From contig WQXW01000043.1 of NCBI GenBank assembly GCA_009781575.1, forward strand, positions 1-9,515: DNA of 9,515 nt, in the 5' to 3' direction. The notes beneath the pieces were generated by a model, which was given only the letters and a program-made list of their open reading frames with translations, made no database searches and was not told the DNA's origin. Both the position numbers and the translations under genes were made by a program. Of this stretch, positions 4,518 to 9,515 are shown in pieces; position 1 is the stretch's first letter; each line of letters starts with the position of its first letter. This DNA is from Solirubrobacterales bacterium. Its GTDB lineage: Bacteria > Actinomycetota > Thermoleophilia > Solirubrobacterales > Solirubrobacteraceae.

Positions 4518-5918
4518 TCAGCCGATGGAGCCGATCATCTCCAGCTGTATCAGCCGGTTGAGCTCCACCGCGTACTCCATCGGCAGCTCCTTGGTGACCG
4601 GCTCGATGAAGCCGTTGACGATCATCGCCGCCGCCTCGTCCTCGGTGAAGCCGCGCGAGCCCATGTAGAAGAGCTGATCGTCGGAGATCCTCCCCACGGT
4701 CGCCTCGTGCGCCACGGCCACGTGAGGGTTCTGGATCTGGATGTCCGGCCAGGTGTCCGAGCGCGAGCGCCCGTCCATCATGAGCCCGTCGCACTGCACC
4801 CGCGCCTTCGAGCCCGCCGAGTGGGGGCCCATGCGCACCAGGCCGCGATAGCCCATCACGCCGCCGTCCTTGGAGATCGACTTGGCCAGGATGTTGGAGG
4901 TGGTGTTGGGCGCCAGGTGCACCACCTTGGCGCCGGTGTCCTTGTGCACCTCGCCCGACGCCACGCCCACGTTGAGGTGATCCGCGCGCGCGTGCTCGCC
5001 CATGAGGAAGGAGCCGGGGTAGAGCATCACGTACTTGGCGCCCATCGAGCCGCCCACCCACTCGACCGTGCCGTGGGCGTCCACGACCGCACGCTTGGTG
5101 TTGAGGTTGTACACGTCCTTCGACCAGTTCTGCACGGTCGTGTACCGCGCCTTGGCGCCGTCGTGCACGAAGATCTCCACCACCGCCGAGTGCATTGAAT
5201 TCACCGAGTAGGTCTGCGCGGTGCAACCCTCGATGTAGTTCACATCCGAGCCCTCGTCGGCGACGATCAGCGTGTGCTCGAAGGTGCCCTCGCCGGCGCC
5301 CTCCATGCGGAAGTAGGCCTGCAGCGGCAGGTCCACCTTCACGCCCTTGGGCACGTACACGAACGAGCCGCCCGACCACACCGCGCCGTGCAGCGCCGAG
5401 AACTTGTTGTCCTGCGGCGGCACGCACTTGTTCATGAAGTACTTCTGCACCAGCTCCGGGTAGTCGCGCACCGCGGTGTCCATCGAGCAGAACAGGATGC
5501 CCAGCTTGCGGTACTCCTCCTTGAGGCCCTCGTACACCGGCTCCTGGCGCCACACCCCCACCACTCCCGCCAGGTGCTCGCGCTCGGCCTGGGGGATGCC
5601 CAGTTCCTCGTAGGTGCGCTTCATCTCCTCCGGCACCTCGTCCCAGCTGTTGTACCGGCCCGCGGTCGGTGGCGAATACAGCACGAGGTCGTCGAGGTCC
5701 AGGCCCGACAGGTCCACGCCCCACTGCGGCAGCGGCTTGCGCTCGAAGATCTCCAGCGCCTTCAACCGCTTCTGCGCCATCCAGTCGGGCTCGCCCTTCA
5801 CCTTCGACAGCTCGCGCACCACCTCGCGGGAGATGCCCTGCCGCGCGCGCAGCTGGCCCTGCTCGTCCTCCACGATCGGGCTCTGCTTGGTGATCCTTGG
5901 GTTCTCGACGGTCGCCAT
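4518..5918 (-). CDS. sufB: Fe-S cluster assembly scaffold SufB
   Basis: The 466-residue protein is SufB, the scaffold subunit of the SufBCD complex on which Fe-S clusters form in the cytoplasm. Visible family blocks are GILFCSMDTAV, KYFMNKCVPPQDNKFSALHG, WSGGSFVYVPKGV, EGCTAQTYS, LAPNTTSNILAKSISK and HEATVGRISDDQLFYMGSRG. Cys376 in VQCDGLM and Glu405 in HEATVGRI fit by position the residues Cys405 and Glu434 known to be needed in E. coli SufB. The end PMEYAVELNRLIQLEMIGSIG is intact. There is no intein, which some mycobacterial SufB proteins have. A strong Shine-Dalgarno AGGAGAG (5927-5921) lies just before the ATG, unlike the other suf genes here. It is the last suf gene in the operon, 116 bases after sufU. 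Confidence 0.97.
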   Translation of the reverse strand: MATVENPRITKQSPIVEDEQGQLRARQGISREVVRELSKVKGEPDWMAQKRLKALEIFERKPLPQWGVDLSGLDLDDLVLYSPPTAGRYNSWDEVPEEMKRTYEELGIPQAEREHLAGVVGVWRQEPVYEGLKEEYRKLGILFCSMDTAVRDYPELVQKYFMNKCVPPQDNKFSALHGAVWSGGSFVYVPKGVKVDLPLQAYFRMEGAGEGTFEHTLIVADEGSDVNYIEGCTAQTYSVNSMHSAVVEIFVHDGAKARYTTVQNWSKDVYNLNTKRAVVDAHGTVEWVGGSMGAKYVMLYPGSFLMGEHARADHLNVGVASGEVHKDTGAKVVHLAPNTTSNILAKSISKDGGVMGYRGLVRMGPHSAGSKARVQCDGLMMDGRSRSDTWPDIQIQNPHVAVAHEATVGRISDDQLFYMGSRGFTEDEAAAMIVNGFIEPVTKELPMEYAVELNRLIQLEMIGSIG

Positions 5919-6034
5919 ATCTCTCCTAGCGGGTGCTCGCCCTCAATGGTGTGCCAAATCCTGTGCGCACGGGTAGGAATTGTATCGCGGCCCGCACAGG
6001 GGCCCCGGCAGCCGGCCCGCCCACGCGCGACCGA
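5919..6034 (-). promoter_or_regulatory. sufU-sufB gap with candidate internal promoter and inverted repeat
   Basis: The 116-base gap contains, on the minus strand, a TACAAT hexamer (5984-5979), the same sequence as the proposed ispH -10. From it the message would start about 54 bases before sufB. No clear -35 box is visible. The hexamer lies between CCTGTGC (5960-5966) and GCACAGG (5994-6000), a perfect 7-bp inverted repeat, with GGG/CCC able to extend the stem inward. This could allow sufB to be made separately from sufCDSU. The sufB ribosome binding site is at 5927-5921. Confidence 0.35.
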
Positions 6035-6430
6035 TCAGCCCGACGAGGACCCGTTGGGCCAGCTGGCATCGCCGGTCACCGCGCCGCGCACCGCCTTCAG
6101 GCTCAGCAGCGCGCACTTGCGCCGGGTGGCCGAGATGGGGATGCCCAGCAGCTCGAGCATCCAGTCGGCGCCCAGCTGGCCCGCCTCCTCGATCGACATG
6201 CCCTCGAGCTCCTCCGAGGCGATCGAGGCGGCGGCCTGGGAGATCGCGCAGCCCTGCCCGTGGAAGCGCAGCGCCGCGATGCGCCCGTCGCGCACGCGGA
6301 TGTGCACGCCCAGCTCGTCTCCGCACAGGGGGTTGTGCTCGTACGCCTCCAGGTCGTGCGGCTCGAGCTCGCCGAAGTTGCGCGGGCGCTTGTAGTGGTC
6401 GAGGATGTAGTCGCGGTAGAGGTCGTCCAT
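6035..6430 (-). CDS. sufU: SufU-type sulfur acceptor / Fe-S assembly protein, short form
   Basis: The 131-residue protein opens MDDLYRDYILDHYKRPRNFG, typical of SufU/IscU. Its ligand set is Cys36 and Asp38 in NPLCGDEL, Cys61 in GQGCAIS and Cys106 in RRKCALLS. SufU binds zinc through such residues and accepts sulfur from SufS. The third motif has Lys before the cysteine, as in SufU (R/K-C), not the His-Cys of IscU. However, the Cys61-Cys106 spacing (45) is close to that of IscU and about 17 residues shorter than in Bacillus subtilis SufU (Cys66-Cys128). So the insertion typical of Gram-positive SufU is missing. The ATG at 6430 fits the family start; the frame stays open upstream but offers only an adjoining GTG. 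The gene follows sufS after an 82-base gap. Confidence 0.93.
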   Translation of the reverse strand: MDDLYRDYILDHYKRPRNFGELEPHDLEAYEHNPLCGDELGVHIRVRDGRIAALRFHGQGCAISQAAASIASEELEGMSIEEAGQLGADWMLELLGIPISATRRKCALLSLKAVRGAVTGDASWPNGSSSG

Positions 6431-6450
6431 CACGGCTCGCCCGTCGCGTC

Positions 6451-6510
6451 GCGGATCGCCTCGCGGATCGCCACGCAGACTGCCTCGCGGATCGCCGCTC
6501 GGATCGCCGC
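6451..6510 (-). repeat. Five 12-bp tandem units between sufS and sufU
   Basis: Five consecutive 12-base units read, on the plus strand, GCGGATCGCCTC, GCGGATCGCCAC, GCAGACTGCCTC, GCGGATCGCCGC and TCGGATCGCCGC. Four share GGATCGCC at the same place; the third is diverged. The array fills most of the gap between the sufS stop and the sufU start. No promoter or terminator is evident in it. Confidence 0.85.
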
Positions 6511-6512
6511 GC

Positions 6513-7766
6513 TCACAGCCCGAACAGCTCGCGTCCCGCGCGCAGCGCCTCGACGAGCGCGTCGATCTCGTGGGGCTCGTTGTACACGCCCACACTCGCG
6601 CGTGCGGTGGCTGGCACGCCGAGGCGGCGCATGAGCGGCTGGGCGCAGTGGTGGCCCGCGCGGATGCACACGCCCCCGCGGTCGGCCAGCTCGGCCACGT
6701 CGTGCGCGTGGATGCCGTCCAGCGAGAACGACGCCAGCCCGCCGCGCGCGCTCGCCTCCGGCGGGCCCACGATCGAGAGGCCCTCCACCTCGCGCAGGCG
6801 CTCCAGCATGTACCCGGTCAGCTCGAGCTCGTGCGCGCGCACGCGCTCCATGCCCAGCGCGGCGAGGTAGTCGACCGCTGCGCCCAGCCCCACCGCCTCG
6901 GCCACCGGCGGCGTGCCGGCCTCGAACTTGAACGGCAGCTCGTTCCAGGTGGCGCGCTGGAAGTCCACCGAGGCGATCATGTCGCCCCCGGTGAGGAACG
7001 GCTCCATTCGCTCCAGCAGCTCGTGGCGGCCGTGCAACACGCCCACACCGGTGGGGCCGAGCGCCTTGTGGCCGGTCCACGCGTAGAAGTCCGCGCCCAG
7101 CGCGTGCGCGTCCACCGGCATGTGCGGCACTGCCTGCGCGCCGTCCACCAGCGTGACCGCGCCCGCCGCGCGCGCGCGCGCCACGATCTCGGCCACCGGG
7201 TTGATCGTGCCCAGCACGTTGGACACGTGCGCCACCGCCACCATGCGCACGTCCCCGCGCGCCAACTCGGAGTCGAGCTGCCCGAGCGACAGCTCGCCCC
7301 GCTCGTCGATCGCCAGGTAGCGCAGCCGCGCGCCGCGCTCGCGGCACAGCACCTGCCACGGCACGATGTTGGCGTGGTGCTCCATCTCGGTGATCAGCAC
7401 CGCCTCGCCCTCGCCCAGGTGCGCGCGCCCCCACGCGTGGGCCACCAGGTTGATCGCCTCGGTCACGTTCTTGGTGAGGATCGTGCCCTGCGCGTCCCAG
7501 CCCGCGAACGCCGCGATCTTGGCGCGCGCGCCCTCGTAGGCCGCGTCGGCCTCCTGCGCCAGCGCGTACACGCCGCGGTGCACGTTGGCGTTGTGCGAGC
7601 GCAGGTGCTCCGCGACCGCCTCGATCACGACCGCCGGCTTCTGGGAGGTGGCCGCCGAGTCGAGGTAGATCAGCGCCCGCCCGTCGAAGCGGCGCGAGAG
7701 GATCGGGAAATCGTCGCGCACCGCCAACGCGCCTGCGGCGCGCGCTGCGCTAACGGCTTGTGGCAT
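6513..7766 (-). CDS. sufS: Cysteine desulfurase SufS
   Basis: The 417-residue protein is a group II cysteine desulfurase, which uses pyridoxal phosphate to convert cysteine to alanine and keep the sulfur as a persulfide. Key parts are YLDSAATSQKP, the His130/His131 pair in EMEHHANIVPW, Asp208 and Gln211 in LVDGAQ, the PLP lysine Lys234 in WTGHKALGPTG, and catalytic Cys374 in RAGHHCAQPLM, followed by RASVGVYN. Length and motif spacing are normal for SufS. The ATG at 7766 overlaps the end of sufD by 17 bases, which suggests coupled translation. A GTG at 7721, nearer to the conserved VRDDFPIL, is an alternative start. Its partner SufU is encoded next downstream. Confidence 0.96.
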   Translation of the reverse strand: MPQAVSAARAAGALAVRDDFPILSRRFDGRALIYLDSAATSQKPAVVIEAVAEHLRSHNANVHRGVYALAQEADAAYEGARAKIAAFAGWDAQGTILTKNVTEAINLVAHAWGRAHLGEGEAVLITEMEHHANIVPWQVLCRERGARLRYLAIDERGELSLGQLDSELARGDVRMVAVAHVSNVLGTINPVAEIVARARAAGAVTLVDGAQAVPHMPVDAHALGADFYAWTGHKALGPTGVGVLHGRHELLERMEPFLTGGDMIASVDFQRATWNELPFKFEAGTPPVAEAVGLGAAVDYLAALGMERVRAHELELTGYMLERLREVEGLSIVGPPEASARGGLASFSLDGIHAHDVAELADRGGVCIRAGHHCAQPLMRRLGVPATARASVGVYNEPHEIDALVEALRAGRELFGL

Positions 7767-9132
7767 AGGTCTCGATGTCCTCCCGCGCGGCGGCCAGCTT
7801 GCGCGCGAGCGCCTCGCGGATCAGCTCTTCCAGCGGCTCGTCCTGCAGCTCGCCGATCAGCGGCTCGAAGAAGCCCTCCACGATCACCCGCACCGCCGAG
7901 GCGCGATCGAGCCCGCGGCTCTGCATGTAGAAGATCGATTCCTCGTCCAGCTCGCCCACCGTGCCGCCGTGCGAGGCCGACACGTCGTCGGCCGACACCA
8001 GCACCGAGGGGATCGCGTCGATGCGCGCCTTGGGCGAGAGCATCATCGAGTGGATCTGCAGGTAGGTGTGCGTCCGCTGCGCGCCCGGGTCGATCTCGAT
8101 CAGGCCCTCGAAGCTCGCGCGGCTGGAGCCCGCGGCGGCGCCGCGCCAGTGCACGTCCCCCTCGGAGGGGCCGGTCTCGTGCAGATCCACCGCGAACAGG
8201 TCGAGGTGCTCGTCGCGCTCGGCGAAGAACATGCCCCGGAACGCCATGTCGCCGCCCGGCTCTGAGACCGCCAGCTCGAGGTGCTGGCGCACGAGGTGCC
8301 CGCCCAGCAGCGTCGGAAGCCAGTGACAGTGCGCGTCGCGCCCCACGCCCACGAAGCGCGTCGACACGTCGTGCACCTTGCCCGTGCCCCAGTCCTGTAC
8401 CTGCGCCAGCCGGCAGCGCGCGCCGTCCTGCAGGTACAGCTCGAACGCGCCCGCGTGCAGCGCGACGCCGTCGAAGTCCTCCCCGAGGTCGTACTCGTGC
8501 ACGCGGAAGGCGCTCCCACGCTCGCCCACCACGAGCGTGCGCCCGTACTGCGCCACGCCGGGCTCGGAGATCGCGTACACGATCTCGAAGGGATCCGCGA
8601 CCACCACCCCGTCGGGGACGTGCAGGAACGCGCCCCCCGTCCAGAACGCCGCGTTGGCCGCCTCGAGCTTGTTGCGATCGATCGTCAGCCGCCGCGAGTA
8701 CCAGCGCGCGAAGAGCTCGCGGTGCTCGACCGCCGCGCGCTCCAACGAGCACAGCACCACGCCCCGCCGCTGAAGCTCGGGGTCCAGCTCGACGTGCACC
8801 ACGGCCCCATCGCGCTGCACGATCCTGCCCGCGCGCGCGCGCTGGGGCAGCGTGCGCTCCACCACCGCCGGCACCTCCGCGCCGGCGCCATTGGGTGCGC
8901 CCTCGCCACCCGAGGCCCCCCGCGAGAGCCCGTCGAGGTCCAGCGACTCGAGGCTCGTGGTCCAGAAGCCCGAGCGCCGCCACACCGGCAGCTCCGCCGT
9001 GTCGTACACGGCCCGCGCGGCCGCACGCAACTCCTCGAGAGTGCGCCCGTCGCCCGCGCCCGCGCCCGCCAGCGGCGTGTAGAGGGTCGCCTCGCGGTGG
9101 CGCCCCGCCTTGACCGCCACCGCCTCAGCCAT
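7750..9132 (-). CDS. sufD: Fe-S cluster assembly protein SufD
   Basis: The 460-residue protein is SufD, the subunit that pairs with SufB and SufC in the scaffold complex. It has the typical N-terminal WRRSGFWTTSLESLDLDGL, a middle beta-helix region (FLHVPDGVVVADPFEIVYAI, RTLVVGERGSAF), and the C-terminal block SASHGGTVGELDEESIFYMQ. His388 in SHGGTVGELD corresponds by motif to E. coli SufD His360, which takes part in cluster assembly. The ATG at 9132 overlaps the sufC stop by 8 bases and gives a normal N-terminus. A longer frame from a GTG at 9201 only adds Ala/Val-rich sequence translated from the repeat that encodes the SufC tail, so it was not used. No Shine-Dalgarno sequence is seen; translation is probably coupled to sufC. 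Confidence 0.95.
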   Translation of the reverse strand: MAEAVAVKAGRHREATLYTPLAGAGAGDGRTLEELRAAARAVYDTAELPVWRRSGFWTTSLESLDLDGLSRGASGGEGAPNGAGAEVPAVVERTLPQRARAGRIVQRDGAVVHVELDPELQRRGVVLCSLERAAVEHRELFARWYSRRLTIDRNKLEAANAAFWTGGAFLHVPDGVVVADPFEIVYAISEPGVAQYGRTLVVGERGSAFRVHEYDLGEDFDGVALHAGAFELYLQDGARCRLAQVQDWGTGKVHDVSTRFVGVGRDAHCHWLPTLLGGHLVRQHLELAVSEPGGDMAFRGMFFAERDEHLDLFAVDLHETGPSEGDVHWRGAAAGSSRASFEGLIEIDPGAQRTHTYLQIHSMMLSPKARIDAIPSVLVSADDVSASHGGTVGELDEESIFYMQSRGLDRASAVRVIVEGFFEPLIGELQDEPLEELIREALARKLAAAREDIETYATSR

Positions 9133-9515
9133 CGGTGCCACCGAGGCCACCGGCGCCACCAAGGCCACCGCCCTCGCCGAGGCTGCCACCGGGGCCACCA
9201 CCGCCGACGACCGCCGGGGCTTGGCCGTACCGCTGGCGGATCTCGTCGTAGCCCTCGCGCTCGAGCCGCTCGACGAGCTCCACGCCGCCCTCCAGCACGA
9301 TGCGCCCGTCGAGCATGATGTGCACGAACTGCGGCGTTATGTGGTGGAGGATGCGCTGGTAGTGGGTGATGATCAGCGCGCCCAGCCCCTGCTCGTCGTG
9401 GAGGCGCGCCACGCCCTCCGCCACCGTGCGGAGCGCGTCGATGTCCAGTCCCGAGTCGGTCTCGTCGAGCAGGGCCAGCTCGGGCTCGAGCAGGGCCATC
9501 TGGAGGATCTCGTTG
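9125..9515 (-). CDS. sufC: SufC ATPase, C-terminal part
   Basis: The last 129 residues of SufC enter from the right edge; the N-terminal part with Walker A and most of the signature motif is outside. The fragment starts NEILQMALLEPELALLDETD, with Walker B (LALLDE), followed by the D-loop SGLDIDAL and the switch histidine in IITHYQR. The ending QFVHIMLDGRIVLEGG and EGYDEIRQRYG is typical of SufC, the ABC-type ATPase that drives the SufBCD complex. After this the protein carries an unusual glycine-rich tail of about 30 residues (APAVVGGGGPGG to GGLGGTDG), longer than the short acidic ends I know for SufC. The stop overlaps the sufD start. Confidence 0.95.
   Translation of the reverse strand, partial: NEILQMALLEPELALLDETDSGLDIDALRTVAEGVARLHDEQGLGALIITHYQRILHHITPQFVHIMLDGRIVLEGGVELVERLEREGYDEIRQRYGQAPAVVGGGGPGGSLGEGGGLGGAGGLGGTDG
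9128..9207 (-). repeat. GGTGGC-type repeat encoding the SufC glycine-rich tail
   Basis: On the coding strand the hexamer GGTGGC or a close relative recurs many times at the end of sufC, giving runs such as GGLGGAGGLGG. The repeat length is a multiple of three, so the frame is kept. It adjoins the sufC-sufD overlap. Confidence 0.75.

Noticed and set aside
3132..5198. Long plus-strand open frame across the thioredoxin-like gene and sufB
   Set aside because: Composition is low-complexity and it runs through the repeat, two remnants and two real genes on the other strand. It has no family features.
4518..5918. Intein in SufB
   Set aside because: Mycobacterial SufB can carry one, but this sequence runs uninterrupted through all conserved blocks at normal length.
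6570..9113. A very long open frame on the plus strand, opposite sufS and sufD
   Set aside because: It is Arg/Ala/His-rich, has no recognisable domain and lies antisense to two clearly conserved genes. Long open antisense frames are expected at this GC content.
9133..9201. Upstream GTG start for sufD giving 23 extra residues
   Set aside because: The extra part is a translation of the repeat that encodes the SufC tail and lacks SufD character. The ATG at 9132 overlaps the sufC stop in the usual way.

Overview
The window looks like chromosomal DNA of a very GC-rich actinobacterium. The best guess is a Thermoleophilia/Solirubrobacterales-type lineage. That guess rests on codon use, a WS/DGAT acyltransferase, a DipZ-like thioredoxin-fold protein carrying 'FWDFCRPNS', and many start codons without a Shine-Dalgarno sequence. 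It is an inference, not a database result.

Layout. (1) 1-362, minus strand: N-terminal part of a wax ester synthase/diacylglycerol acyltransferase, running off the left edge. (2) 422-1399, plus strand: ispH, the last [4Fe-4S] enzyme of the MEP isoprenoid pathway. The two genes diverge from a 59-bp gap in which each has a -10-like hexamer a few bases before its ATG, so both transcripts may be leaderless. (3) 1400-1792: non-coding, with a 6-bp tandem repeat and copy 1 of a T/A-rich, palindrome-centred dispersed repeat of about 110 bp. (4) 1793-3001, plus strand: a calcineurin-like metallophosphoesterase. (5) 2982-3422: a frameshifted PIN-like (DUF5615-type) toxin remnant on the minus strand, then copy 2 of the repeat, inverted relative to copy 1. 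(6) 3423-4268, minus strand: a thioredoxin-fold protein without a CxxC active site, preceded by the C-terminal remnant of a VapC-type PIN toxin (4265-4516). (7) 4518-9515, minus strand: the Fe-S cluster assembly operon sufC (partial)-sufD-sufS-sufU-sufB.

The Suf genes form one system. SufS removes sulfur from cysteine, SufU accepts it, and the SufB-SufC-SufD complex builds the Fe-S cluster. IspH, nearby on the other strand, is a client enzyme that needs such a cluster. The order sufC-D-S-U-B is the one known from Bacillus, not the usual actinobacterial B-D-C-S-U. The SufU lacks the insertion between its second and third ligand cysteines that is typical of Gram-positive SufU.

The region between ispH and sufB is the accessory part: two decayed toxin genes without antitoxins, and a repeat family. 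Each repeat copy lies downstream of a gene in the same relative orientation. One copy has the form of an intrinsic terminator (palindrome plus T5) for the suf/thioredoxin-like transcript. I see no complete undescribed system. The repeat family, the CxxC-less thioredoxin-fold protein and the suf operon details are the points worth following up.
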